Positions 45,243 to 57,081 of a stretch of DNA of 60,000 nt are shown here, piece after piece. How positions within the stretch are numbered: position 1 is the first letter of the stretch; each line of letters opens with the position of its first letter. The position numbers and the translations under genes are program-made. The notes beneath the pieces were generated by a model. The model was not told the DNA's origin, did not search any database, and saw nothing but the letters and a program-made list of their open reading frames with translations. The stretch lies in contig NC_081414.1 of assembly GCF_030272615.1 (NCBI RefSeq), positions 339,308,502 through 339,368,501 on the forward strand, given 5' to 3'. This DNA comes from Cryptomeria japonica. Its lineage: Eukaryota; Streptophyta; Pinopsida; Cupressales; Cupressaceae.

Positions 45243-47098
45243 ATCTAAGATAATGAACACAAGGTGGATTGACGAAGCTTCATGATAGAGGATTTGATAT
45301 ATCCCGATGAGAAACTTGACAATGATGTTGATTTTTACACTTAAAATGTTTGAATCAATAGCTTGTTGAATGTTTATGCTTATGAAAACCTTTTGGGAAT
45401 AACCTGTTGGATTAGTGACCTAGTTATTGAACTAGTTTGAAAATGTGTGATAGTTTAGAGACAAATCTACTCAAGAAGTGTTTTGATACTGATGTTGAAA
45501 TTTTGGTTTGATATGCTTCATTTTAGACGTGGAAAAGCCTTTGTGCTAAATATTGTCGTCAAAAGTGCTAACTTATGGGATAAAAGCGCTATTTGGTTTC
45601 TTGAAAGTGTTACTCTAACTATGTTTCAAGGATTTCTTTCAAATTTTCCAGCAAGTTGTTGGATTTTTGTTCATTTTTAGATGATGATTTTCTTCAATTT
45701 TTGACCATTTTGAACATGTCATAGACATAGAAGACACAATGTTTGAAAAAAAAAATGCACAAGAAAGTACAAATCTTATGGTAGGCTGAGACAATAATTG
45801 TTGAATCTCACATGGGGTTTCCCCCGAGGCTATGCTATTCAAAGCCGATATTTAGATGCTTGACCCCACTGGTTCCACCCTCAACACTCACTTCTCTGAG
45901 GCAACCAAGAACTAGTTTCCATGAAAAATCCCCATGGAAAACTTTATATCTCTACTAAGAACCGTATGTGTGTGAGTCGCTTCAGAGGTCCAACCTCTTT
46001 GCGCCAACAATTAGAAGGATTTTGGCAACTAGTACAAGTGGTTTTTAGTAAAGGCTTCCGATCATGTGGTCATACATGTGACACTTTCAGCTCTATAATA
46101 TAGAAGGTTCCCCACCTATAGAGGTTACGCTCCATAGGGTTTCTAGGGAAACATAGTGTCGGTATGAACTTATCAGCACATGTTGCTTGTGATTTTCATC
46201 ACAACCACGGTTTATTTAGAGTGGATTGCAAGGACTCGGTATTAGCCCGTTTCCACTTTGGGTCATTCCCCTCTCACTGGCTCCCTCAAGGTAGCTCGAG
46301 AAGGCAGACCCTCTAAAGGTTATACGTAAAAGAAAGTAGGTCTGGTTTTTTGATCACCGTATGATTGGTGAGAGCATACTTACCTACTACTTCATCAAGC
46401 ATGAAAAACACAAGTTCATTTTAGCTTTCTAAAATCTATGTGCAACTATTTTTAAAAAGTCACTCAAAATGCAAGTTGCATGCTGTTAATTTATCCCCCT
46501 TAGTTAAGCTAAATGAGCATGACATGATGTGTTACTTTCCAAAATAAAACTCTTAATTAACTAGGTAAGGAAATGCATGGAATTTGCTTTAAAAACAATC
46601 CTGAACATGCATGTTAGTAGTTTGAAAAATTTAAGTTCTTGGACATTTGGACTTGCAAGAAAATTCTGTCAATTGAAAATAAAAGCACTATCCTACCAAA
46701 TGTGTTGTCTTTCACCTCTAAAGTTCTATCCTACAAGACAAAAGCACTAACCTAAACCATAAAAGTGCTGCTCTATAGACTAAGAAGCGAGAATTCTCTA
46801 ACAAAAGCATTAACCAAATTGACAAAAGCATTAACCTGACTGACAAATGTGCTAACCTGAAGGACAAAAATGCTATTATGAAGATTAAATGCATTGATTT
46901 ACAAACAAAAGTGCTAAACTAAATGAAAAATGCGCTAACCTGCAGGACAAAAGTGCTAACCTATCAAATAAAGGCATTGCCAAAAATCACATAGGCGTGC
47001 ATCTGTATTACAGATGCGTTAAATTTTCTTTTTTGCGAGAATTAGATAGGATATTAGAAAGAATATGTGAGGCTCTGAGCCTCATGGGTGCCAAAATG
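45243..47098 (-). other. Tat leader (non-coding), primer-site side
   Basis: Long untranslated leader between the Tat 5' LTR and gag. No convincing coding frame. Beside the LTR the minus strand reads TTTTGGCACCCATGAGGCTC, which starts with the TGG expected of a primer site, but I cannot name the tRNA. A perfect inverted repeat GAGGCTCTGAGCCTC lies at 47069-47083. Confidence 0.6.
46675..46985 (-). repeat. Imperfect tandem repeat GACAAAAGTGCTAACCT in the Tat leader
   Basis: At least ten variants of a unit near 18-30 bp (core AAAAGTGCTAACCT on the plus strand) run through this stretch, with scattered copies at about 45545-45595. Tandem repeats in untranslated regions are common in Tat/Ogre elements. 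Confidence 0.8.
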
Positions 47099-48163
47099 TG
47101 TCAACTTGAATTTCATCATCGAAATACTACCTACAACATGTTAGTTTCACAAAATACAAAGGAAATGCTACAATAAATCCAAACTCAACCAATGAAACTA
47201 CATGAAATTGATATTAAAATAAAAATACTATTATTATCTTCATGATTTATGTCTCATTGTGTCCTAACTCCACTGTTCTTGGTTGTAGATGGTGTGCTCT
47301 TAGACAAGCACTGATAGCTTCCAAGATGGCATATGAAGAATGGACTAATAACTGATAGTTAACTGATACTATGATATGCAATGCTAAATGGCTATGCTAA
47401 AATGCTAATTGCTTCAAGATTAAAACTCAAGAATGCATAAGTTTTCGCAAATGATTAGCTTGAAAACTCACTTGAAGACTAACTTGAAGACTAACTCTTT
47501 CTCAACTCAAACTCCTAATTTTATAAACTTTGAGAGGATAAGATGATGTGGCTTGGATCAATGGTCATGATCAGATCTGCATATTTGGATGGTTGTGAGC
47601 AAAGGTGAAGGTTGAGAGAAAGGGGGAAGGAGAAGACAAGTGTCACTCATCTCACCTTGACTGGGTTGCTGACTGAGGGAATCTAGGGATGGTTGGAGAA
47701 TATAGAAGAAGGTTATGAAATATGTGTACATACACAATATTTCATTAAATTTGGAGGTTGGAGATAAACGATGAATTAATTTTTAAGAAATATTAATATC
47801 GTTAGCCACATGATTGATGAGTTGGCATAGGAAAGATGAAGTGGAGATGGAAGGTGAGTTGGAAAATGGATTAAATAATTAAGAATTATTTAATATTTGA
47901 GACTATAGGATAGAAGAATAACCATTAGATATTAGATATTCAAATGATTGGAGGAAATATTAAATATTAGATATTTAATTAATTAGAGGAATAGGATAGA
48001 TGAATTAATTAATAAAATATTTCAATTAAATTAATTAATAGAAAGACACAAAATGAATTAAATAAATTAATCTTTTCAAATTAACTATTTAATAGAAGAA
48101 TAAACATTAAATAAATATTAAATATTTATTTAATTGCTCATAGCCAATTTTTATGTGTATACA
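47099..48163 (-). repeat. Tat 5' LTR (right)
   Basis: 1,065 bp matching 4995-5854, including the block absent from the left LTR (47752-48018) and lacking the 62 bp kept there. Plus-strand ends are TGTCAACTTG and GTGTATACA. Confidence 0.9.
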
Positions 48164-49105
48164 CTACCTTTTCTGGTAGTATTTTCCAAAAAATATGCAC
48201 CTACCAAAATCCTCTAAACTATATCCTTAGAATTCATTTTATAACAATAAGGAATGCAACAAGCTTTAGGTTGTTAATAACTAGCTCTTCTTCCTTTTGA
48301 CACATCTATGGATTATAAGCATAAAAGAGAAACTCCTATTACAAATTCAAAGTAAGAAGAAAAATGGATGATGCATACAAGAAATGATATGGGTGGAGAA
48401 TAATTTATTGTTGAAGTCCAACTACTTTGAGTTGTACCACCATTGTGTTGCTACTAAATTTGAAGGCAGAAGACAAAACTAGAAAATAAGCTAGTAAAGT
48501 GGAAAAAGAAGCTTAAAGGAAAATGTGGGAATCAAAATAAGGGATCCACTAACTTTCCCATATCCTCCTTGTTCTCCTTCTTGTTCCATCTTCCTCCTAG
48601 TCACTTGATGATGAACAGATGAAGAAAGGTAGATTTTGAAAGGCCTTTTGCAATTGAGTCTGCCTTTCAATATCCCTTTAGCTACCTTTTATATTTTATT
48701 GAAGTATCTTCCACCTAGTATCATAGAATTTGCATCTTGTGAACATACAATCCCTCTCTGCATATAGGTGTTCCAATTTTGTAATCTTTATCAAACAAAC
48801 ATTAATAGAAGTTTTTTTAATATATATGGCCAAGCCAATATAATGGTCACTGACTTAAGAAAAATATTAGAAGATTTAAATATAACTAAACTCATGATAC
48901 CATGCTTGTAAAACACCCTTTTTGATTTATTCCTTTTCAAAGGATTGAAAATTGTCCTTTGTAGCCACTCAAGCTCCAATTCAATTTTCTTTGATGACAA
49001 TCCATCATTTGTACCCTTGCAACTTTGCATGTCATTGTTCTCAATCCCTCGGGATTATCACATATGAAGTCTTCTGACTGTCCTATCTAGAGATAATCTT
49101 TTGCA
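48164..49105. other. Flank of the Tat element, probably old Ty3 relic
   Basis: Continuation of the DNA that was interrupted at 4994. The 79-codon minus frame at 48791-49030 has no recognised domain. If 4217-4994 is LTR, the rest of that LTR should begin here. Confidence 0.35.
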
Positions 49106-49480
49106 GGTGATTTGCATGCACAAATAATATTTAAAATCTCAACTAGTCATAATATTGACACCATTTCCTTTTATGCTTTATTTATTAATTCCCCACTTCT
49201 CTCGATAAATTCAAAGGACCTTGACTATCCTTATCAACACTTTCCTATCAAGTATGGCACCACAAAAAAGTGAACAACTCATTTGACCCTTTGGACATAA
49301 CTGGGAGATTATATTTGAATGCCCCTTTAATCAACATAGATATGCCATATCAATCAGTAGGGACCCTTATACACCAGTCCTCTTCAACCCTGTATACTTA
49401 CATTGAATCTTCCTTCCTTGCATAACCTTTGTAGTAATGCAAGGTCAACATCTCACTTAGCCTCCTCTTTTCCTTCTTTC
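49106..49480. repeat. Dispersed 380-bp direct repeat, copy 2
   Basis: Partner of 488-872. Bounded on both sides by sequence unrelated to the flanks of copy 1. Confidence 0.6.
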
Positions 49481-49819
49481 TTTGTGAACTCACACACTTG
49501 ACTGGGAAACACGCTATCACACCATGGGAATGTGGGGCCAATTATACCACCTACATCTTGTTTCCTTCCCACACACCCATGTGGTAGTGCAAAGAGAATT
49601 TATCAATAAGGTGGAGTTGTTGAGTGCTATCTATTGCATTCCTTAAAATCAACCCACATACCCACGTTATAATATTAGGGATATAAATTAATATCATGGG
49701 GAAGCAAGGCAATCCTTTGGCACATTTACTAGTTTTAACACTTCCATCATTCTTGTTCATTAAGACATTCAATATCTTTTAGATTTGAAGGACACATTTG
49801 AGGGGTTAAATCTCCTTTT
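49481..49819. other. Unassigned spacer
   Basis: Non-coding sequence between the dispersed repeat and the element-D relic. CACACACCCATGTGGTAGTG-like and CCCACATACCCACG stretches occur, but no element end. The minus frame at 49551-49772 is not supported as a gene. Confidence 0.4.
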
Positions 49820-50488
49820 TGATGACAACCATTACTCTCATGTTGTCAAACAATAGTTGTCTTTTGAGATTTATCAATATTAATTTATGTATAGTTCTAA
49901 CTTTTCACCTTGTTCTTTGATTGGGAATGTACCTAACTAGATTGCAGCATCATAATATTTCATGGACAAGGAGAAACACGAGTAATTTTTAAAGAAAATC
50001 ATTATTTCTCATTCTTCCATCTTTCAAATAATATCTTGAATGGGAAGCATGTATACATTTTTACTTGGTTTTGTTTCTTCCTAAGGGGAAACAAGTTGTT
50101 TGTAAGAATTGCAACATGTTTTGAATTTTGACACTAACCATTCTTGTAGGAGATTATTCTTTATGGTGGGGGGTTTCTTAGTCTCTCTATTTCCCTCTTA
50201 TGGGGAGATGTTGATTAGATCTATTTCATGATGTATGTAGTTCTTCTGGGTACCATTGAGTCCTCCATATCATTCTTAATTGTATCTTTTATCTCTTTTT
50301 GGGAGGATTTTTGTCTAACAAGGTTTTCTCCTTTTCACCAATTGTGAGAGATCATTTCTTCATGGGTACCTAACATGGAATAGTTACCAGGCCCATGATC
50401 ACCATATTGCATATTTCTTCTTTTTCATCACCATCATCTTCCATCATTTATATAATAATTCCTTCTCCCTAAGTTTCACTTAAGGGGG
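49820..50488 (+). mobile_element. Internal tail of an upstream element-D copy
   Basis: Matches 52855-53497 at moderate identity (landmarks TTTGTTTCTTCCTAAGGGGA, TTGAGTCCTCCAT, TCCTTCTCCCTAAGTT) and ends in a polypurine tract TAAGGGGG directly before the LTR at 50489. That LTR therefore serves both as 3' LTR of this fragment and 5' LTR of the next unit. Confidence 0.75.
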
Positions 50489-50858
50489 TGTAAGTATACA
50501 TGAGGTTATTTTATAACTAGTCATTTGTGGGAGCCTATTCATATGTCTAAGTTTTCTTAGGCTCTAGGAATCATCATCTAGAAGCTAGTTATAATGGGGC
50601 CATGTTCACCTCATTTGCTTTTAGTTATCTAGGCTTTAACATTTGCATTAAGAATTTGATATTTGTATGAAAGGTAGTTGGCATACCTCATCATACCCTA
50701 TCTACATAAGCAAGTTAGGTCTTTTTGTACCTTACATATTCAACCAATATTCAGTCTATGCATTATTATGCAATTTATATTATCATTCTCTCATGTGAAA
50801 GTTACATTGGTCTAGTAGGAATATAGGGGTGCTAAGGAGTCACCTATATACTCTTACA
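50489..50858 (+). repeat. Element-D LTR 1 (shared middle LTR)
   Basis: TGTAAGTATACATG to TATACTCTTACA, 370 bp, matching 53498-53861 with many differences. A degenerate primer site TGGTATCCGTG follows at 50859. Confidence 0.8.
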
Positions 50859-51253
50859 TGGTATCCGTGTTTCATTGTTGATATATTCCTAGATTAAAAT
50901 TGATCATATGATTTGAAGATCTTGTTGGGTGCATTTTAGGTTTTTATTGATCTCATGGTTGAATCTAAGATTGGATTTTTTTGTTAAATTTTGACATATT
51001 TGTTAAAAATTATGAGGGTTGAAGATTGGGCAAGTTGTCAATATAGGAGTAAGCCAATGTTTTGGAGCATATGGGGCCAAATCCAACCCTCTCATTATGT
51101 CCAAGAGTCCTAAAAACCCTTAAAATGACTATCTCATCATCAAATTCCAAGACTGTCACTTGGGGCATTAAGAAAAATTTCCACCATTATTGAAGTTATA
51201 GGAATTTGTATAATTTGAAAGGTCCATACCATATAACAACTGCACCAACATTA

Positions 51254-51596
51254 TGTTGGTAGTGGACTAGCGTCTCTTGTGGGGATTTGCAAAAGGATTT
51301 AACAATCTCATGTGGATTCTATAAGTCTAGTTGTTGTATCGAGCATTGACAGGTCAATCTTTTGGTGCAACGAGAACCCTAGCTTGTAACAAGTGGTATC
51401 AAAGCTTGATCAAAGGTTCGAATCACATAGGCTACGGTGAGTGACATTGGGAGGGGGATTGTTGGCAGTGGGCCAGCATCCTCGTGGGCATTCACGACAT
51501 GGTTTAACAACCTCCAGTGGATTCTATAAGTCTAGTGGTTGTATCATGCATTGATAGGTCGATCTTTTGGTGCAATGACAACCCTAGCTTGTAGCA
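51254..51596 (+). mobile_element. TRIM: 343-bp miniature LTR retrotransposon
   Basis: Two LTRs of 138 and 137 bp (51254-51391, 51460-51596), starting TGTTGG and ending TAACA/TAGCA. Between them lie only 68 bp, with primer site TGGTATCAAAGC at 51394 and polypurine tract GGGAGGGGGAT at 51449-51459. A perfect 5-bp target duplication CATTA flanks it (51249-51253, 51597-51601). No coding capacity: a complete terminal-repeat retrotransposon in miniature that must be moved in trans. Confidence 0.93.
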
Positions 51597-51748
51597 CATT
51601 AGCCATTACACTATTGATCTACATATTTTTGGCACATTTTGTGGAATATTTTATTTCTTGCATTGTCTCCATGCATTTCTTGTGTCTTCCTATATTTATA
51701 ATGTAGGTTCCTACATCAAGCTACATCACTTGATAGAATTTGATGTTA

Positions 51749-51751
51749 ACC

Positions 51752-51785
<34 letters not shown>
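51749..51785. repeat. (ATT)n microsatellite
   Basis: About twelve ATT units, uninterrupted. Confidence 0.95.
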
Positions 51786-53497
51786 TGGGGTTTAATTTTT
51801 TGTTGGAGCACCTTTGTGTGTGGTAAGGTCATATTGTAGTGAAACATTTAGCTATTAGACCATAGTCTATAAAACCAACCACCAGTGCCTATGGGGTTAG
51901 AATTTTGGCCTCTTTATAGTCCAATTTGGGTCTTTTATTCAATCCAGCATAAATTTTCATGAGAGATTCAATTTTCTTGAAATGAGATATCATTGGAAAG
52001 ACAATTCTACTAACTTAATAGTGGTGCAAGTGATTTTTCTAGATTTTACTATTTGATAGCATTTATTATAGCACAAAGCTATGTTTTCTATTTTAGATCT
52101 TTGAGCTCATAAATTTTTTCCACAATCTATATTATTTACTATTCTTGTAGTGTTGGAAAGGTATTAAGGAGCTCTATCATTATATCCATGTATTTTTCTA
52201 GGCTCATCCCTACGTACTATTTATTTAATTTTCTGACTATATGGCATATTCACTAATTACTTACACATCCTACTTCTTAAAGAGGTTATATATTTTTGAA
52301 AAGGATTCATTTACAATATTTGATAATATATGGTATTTTCTATATTAATGTGAGGATTTCTATCTTTGTTATTTTGAAGAAATATCATATTTTTTAATTG
52401 GTTTTTCATTTCATCATTCTTTGATCATCTTGCAAGGGGAACTTATAGAAAATAAAAATATGACATCATAAAACCTCTTAGATGGCTTCATTTTTTGTCC
52501 CATTTGTATAATCTTGTTCCCCTACCTGGAACACTTAGCAATATTTTTTCTTGGACCTACAAAAGGGATCATGTCTTAGGAGAAATTGTTATGCATGCAA
52601 ATGATGACATATTAAAATCTACTGTTTATTTTTAGTGTTCTTATGCTCTTTGGATTGAAGTTTAGGAGTTATATGGATATCCTAATAGTCATCCATTCCT
52701 GGATGATCATATTTCAAATTGTAATGTGCCTCATCATTTTTTAGCAAGGATACCTTATGATTATGATAATATTAGGGAATTTGATACTTTGGAGTACTTT
52801 GAAACTTCAAAAGATGAGGATGAGGTTTCTTTAAAGGTTCCTAATTCTTCTTTAGTGACAATGATTGCACTCCTATTATCAAATTGTATTTTTCTTTGGA
52901 TATTGTTCAACATTAATTTTTGTATAATTCTAGTTTTTCACCTTCTTCTTTCATTGGGTATGTGCTTGATTGGATATTGACATCATCATATTTAATGGAC
53001 AAGGGTACACGCAAGCAATTTTTAGACACAAATCATTAGCTATATGCTTTTATCTTTCAAAGCATATCTTAAATGGGAAGAATTCCTACATTTTTTCTTG
53101 ATTTTGTTTCTACCTAAGGGGAAATAAGTTGTTTGTAAGTATTGGGTCATGTTTTTCCTTCATGCACATATGATTCTTGTAGGATACTATCATTATGGGT
53201 GTGATTTCTTAGTATCTCTCTTTTCCTCTTATGGGGGGATATCAATTGGATCCATTTCATGATGGATATAGTTTTTATGGGTATCATTGAGTCCTCCATG
53301 CCGTTTTTTATTGTATCTTTTCTCTCTTTTTGGTCATATTTTTGTCCCATAAGATTTTTTCCTTTTCTCTATTTATGAAAGATAATTTGTTTATAGGTAC
53401 CTAATCCTAGTCCATATTTCATATTGCTTTATAATCATCATCATCTTTCATCATTTTCATAACAATTCCTTCTCCCTAAGTTACACTTAATGGGGGT

Positions 53498-53861
53498 TGT
53501 TAGTGTGAATGATTTTATTCCATAACTAGTCATTTATGGGAACCTATTCACATGTTAATTTTACTTATGTTCTAGGTGTAATTGTCTAGTAGTTATAAGG
53601 GGTCCATTTTCACCTCATTTACTTCTAGTTATCTAGGCATCTAATATTTGCATTGAGAATTTAATATTTTTATCGAGGGTAGTTGTCATAACTCATCATA
53701 TCTTGCATGTTTAAACAATGCCTAAATCATAAATTATATATTCAACCAATATTGAATCTATGTATTATTATTAAATTTATCTTGTCATTCTCTCTTTTGG
53801 AAGCTATTTTGGTCTAGAAAAGATTTAGGGGGTGTTGAGGAGTCACCTATCTACTCTTACA
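53498..53861 (+). repeat. Element-D LTR 2
   Basis: TGTTAGTGTGAATG to CTACTCTTACA, 364 bp, partner of 50489-50858. High divergence marks an old insertion. Confidence 0.8.
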
Positions 53862-54219
53862 TTATAAAGGTTGTATATTCACTCGTTTTCTCTTAGCTTA
53901 GCTAAACCTAGGTGGATATTATTATAGGTCTATAATTAAATGGATTAATCATAATTTAAGATAGAAAAAATTTCAAAAAAAAACAATTGTATCTAATATA
54001 TGCTTGGTATTAAAAATTATGACTATAACAAAGCCTCTACTATACATAAAACCTCTTTTAAGATATTATTTATTTCATTGCACAATATCAGGATGAACAT
54101 ATGTAAAGAATGACTCTTGAAGATTGGAACTATTATGGATAGCTATAAATCCTTCCCTAACTAAAATATGGAAACATGAGGTGCACATAAACTACTACCC
54201 TAATCCTAATCTGCTAGTG
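53862..54219. other. Unassigned spacer
   Basis: AT-rich, no reading frame or repeat recognised. Confidence 0.4.
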
Positions 54220-55320
54220 ATGAAAGAACACAATGGACCATTGAGAGGGGGGGGATGAATCGATGGTAATAAAAAACTTTAACTTCTAAAAGATCTAAGT
54301 TTTAATCACATAAATAAATAAGCTATGATAAAAGATATCAAACACATTTAAGCACAAAAACACAAGGAAAATTCATAACACAAGATATATGAGGAAAACC
54401 CATGGTGGGGAAAAACCTCAGTGAGAAATGTTGTTGGAGTCTACTAGTCTAATCTGGCCTCACAAGTAAGTCATTGATTACAACATTTATGGGTACCAAC
54501 CCAAAGGAGCACCTACTCCTACTCTAATCACCCACTCAATGCTTTAAAATGATTTAATAAATAATATGATACAATGAAAAGCCTTGTTACAAATGTGTTT
54601 GGTAACACTTACAAATTCTTCCTTTGAGATTGACCTGATCCTTTTCTGCTTACTACCTCTAACCTCTACTTTTTGGTTGTACTATCACTATTTATCCTCT
54701 ACTCTTTCTCTTCTCCTTATCTCTTAAAACAATTCTCTACTTTATGCCCTAATCACCCCTACTTCTCTACCTTTCCTAGTGTGTATAACCCACTATGTTC
54801 TCTACCTTAGCTCTGCACTTTTTGGTTGTTGGTCTGTGCTCTACTATATCTTCATTCACTTTCAGCTCCCACACAACTGCAACTCAAAAATTCCTCTACT
54901 GCTCACACCTTGCTAGACTTCACCCTAGCTGCACTCTCTACTCTTACTAAGTGTGGTCTGAATGCACGTCTCTATTTTTATCATTAAACACTTGTGTACA
55001 TCTTCCAACTCAGCTACCTTATTTGCAACTATCAAATCTCATTAGCCACTTCTCTATTCATTCAGTTCTATACCAATAATGGTTTCCCTCCTAGAATAGA
55101 TTCAAAATCTAATCTTCTTGAGTCTCTAAGAGATCATATCTACCTACTAATCAGATTCTTTGTACACACTACTCAGACAGATTACAACCTAAAATAAATG
55201 CATTGTCTTCTGAATTAAGATAATTCTTTGTGTATTGATTACTAAGTTTAGTAAACTTTATCTTCCTAATGTGATTTGATATCCTTCCTCAAGCCACACG
55301 AATAATTTGCACCTTGTGAT
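54220..55320 (-). repeat. Probable LTR remnant, minus orientation
   Basis: The left end has a GAGAGG plus G-run plus ATGAATC tract, the reverse complement of the C-run end shared by the Copia-A and family-B LTRs. About 170 bp further in is GGTGGGGAAAAACCTCAGTG, matching the position and core of a GAAAAACCTCGGTGG motif in the B-prime LTR. The right half is pyrimidine-rich with many CTCTACT words. Both ends are approximate and no internal region is attached. The plus frame at 54994 has no support. Confidence 0.45.
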
Positions 55321-55415
55321 AGGACCTAAAAGTATGTCTTGGAAAATTTTGGTCATTTTGGTGTTATTATGCCCTTTGTCAAGTTTTCAGGGTTTAGGGC
55401 TTTAAGGGTTGTGAC

Positions 55416-56139
55416 TTTTTGGTTAAGTCTTGGTATAAAAGAAAATCCGTGGGCCTCTTTATATTTTTTCATTACCTTTTTCTCACTTAAGGTCGAGGGT
55501 TTTTTTCTGTTGGTGGGGCCATTTTATTCCCTAAGCATTAATTTGCATTAGACTGGTTTATGAAATGATTTTCCTAAGTCGCTAACATTTTTCCTATAGT
55601 CGACCTCCTTTTAATATTTGTGCTTGCACCTATAATTTTCTTAAGTCCAAAATTCTTAAATATTTTGGCCAGTTGCCAAAGATAGGACAAATTTGATGGT
55701 TTGCGCTTCCCTGTGGTCAAAAGAGAAAGGATGATAAAGATCGCGACATCACAAGATGATGCCACATATGGGCCTCTTTAAATTTTTTGGTTAAGTCTTG
55801 GTATAAAATAAAATCCATTGGCCTCTTTATATTTTGTCGTTACCTTTTTCTCACTTAAGGTCAAGGGTTTTTTTCTGTTGGTGGGGCTATTTTATTCCCT
55901 AAGCATTAAGTCGCATTAGACTGGTTTATAAAATGATTTTCCTAAGTTGCATGACATTTTTCCTATAGTCAACCTCCTTTTAATATTTGTGCCTGCACCT
56001 ATAATTTTCTTAAGTCCAAAATTCTTAAATATTTTGGCCGGTTGCCAAAGACAGGACAAATTTGATGGTCTGCGCTTCCCAGTGGTCAAAAGAGCAAGGA
56101 TGATAAAGATTGCGACATCACAAGATGATGCCACATATG
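55416..56139. repeat. 368-bp tandem duplication
   Basis: Copy 1 (55416-55770) and copy 2 (55784-56139) match closely at an offset of 368-369 bp, from TTTTTGGTTAAGTCTTGG to GATGATGCCACATATG. Differences are scattered single bases. The paired minus-strand frames (55765-55574 and 56134-55916) are repeats of the same fortuitous frame. Confidence 0.9.
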
Positions 56140-57081
56140 TTTGGTAGAAAAAAGTGAGCCGATAGTTTGACTTTTCAAAATACTTGATGTTACCAGTTCC
56201 CAGCAGTTAAAACTCAAGTAACTAAAAATGAATATTTATGTACGTGCTTATATCAAGCGGTAATGTTTTAATTGTGGTTTGAGAAGTGATCAAGAATTAG
56301 CAGCCTTTGTTAAGTGACCGATGCAGATAAAAGGTAAATAGAGAACAAATCCAACAGTTTTCGTGGTCCCGTGATCAAAAGATGTGAGGAAATTATGGAC
56401 TGCAACATCATGAGATGATGCAACATGTCCAAGGTGGGCCAAGACAAGTCAATGGTGGGGTCACTAAAGGTGGTGAAACAAGGAGATGAGTTGGATGTGT
56501 CACATCATGCCAAGGATGGACCCGCTTGCCACATTGGATAGTAACTGTCAGATTGAATGGTTTGATCTATAAGATTTGCCAACTTGGAAGATGATTGATG
56601 GTTAGATTTTAAACTTTTCAAATGCAAGTTAAGAGTCATTGTTTCGCTCATGTGAGTAGTAATAGCGGATGAGACATTTGCTTTCCTTTCCAGACAGTAA
56701 TGAAAGACTTTTAAAAGTTGTTCTTCATTTGTAAAAGATTTCCTAGCAATCCAAAAGATATTCCTATTGTTGAAGAATGTTGAAATGACTCTTTGCAACA
56801 CAAATTGAAATCTCTCTGATGAAATCAAAATAGTAAGTTTATCTGATCTCCTTCATGTATTCTTGAAACGAATTGATTTTATAAATTGTGCAAGAAGTTG
56901 TAATAAAAAAATTTCAATTTGTTCTAGGGTTAAGAGCTAAGCAGAGAAGATTGAAATTTATTTAAATTACTATTATAATTTAAATCTCACATAATCCCTA
57001 GTATTTTCTTCCTCAATTTGAAGTTATAGTGTAAAACCCTAGTTTCAAAAGATGTCTCCCTCACAAAAACATTAAGGACAA
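56140..57081. other. Non-coding stretch before the long decayed ORF
   Basis: No LTR end or primer site recognised. GACATCACAAGATGATGCCACAT-like wording in the duplication recurs here as GCAACATCATGAGATGATGC at 56401, so related repeat sequence extends this far. The minus frames at 56505-57211 are not supported. Confidence 0.4.

Larger units (their letters stand above)
4995..48163 (-). mobile_element. Tat/Ogre-type Ty3 LTR retrotransposon, heavily nested
   Basis: LTR pair at 4995-5854 and 47099-48163 in the same orientation, starting TGTATACACA and ending TTGACA on the minus strand. Coding order on the minus strand is gag (40149 down to 39523), zinc finger (near 39150), protease (35500-35115), G-patch-like segment, reverse transcriptase split at 32721/19703, RNase H, a second archaeal-like RNase H (18927-18466) and integrase (18318-16926). 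The second RNase H before integrase is the hallmark of the Tat lineage. Removing four insertions leaves about 13.6 kb. CTACC occurs at both outer edges (left copy two bases from the LTR), a possible target duplication. Decayed, but several catalytic motifs are readable. Confidence 0.88.
50859..53497 (+). mobile_element. Element-D interior, decayed, no pol seen
   Basis: Starts at the degenerate primer site and ends at a purine run TGGGGG before 53498. It contains a TRIM insertion (51254-51596), an (ATT)n run, and a possible coding relic around 52640-52980 (HFLARIPYDYDNIREF then acidic YFETSKDEDEVS), without a recognised domain. No RT, integrase or protease motif. The 3' part resembles the Copia-C tail, so this may be an older relative of that non-autonomous lineage. 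Confidence 0.65.

Noticed and set aside
47752-48018. The extra block in the right Tat LTR as a SINE or MITE insertion
   Set aside because: No terminal inverted repeats, poly-A or pol III box seen, and its composition matches the rest of the LTR; deletion from the other LTR is simpler, though not proven.
55574-56134. Pair of similar minus-strand ORFs as a duplicated small gene
   Set aside because: They are the same fortuitous frame in the 368-bp tandem duplication; no homology or start signal.
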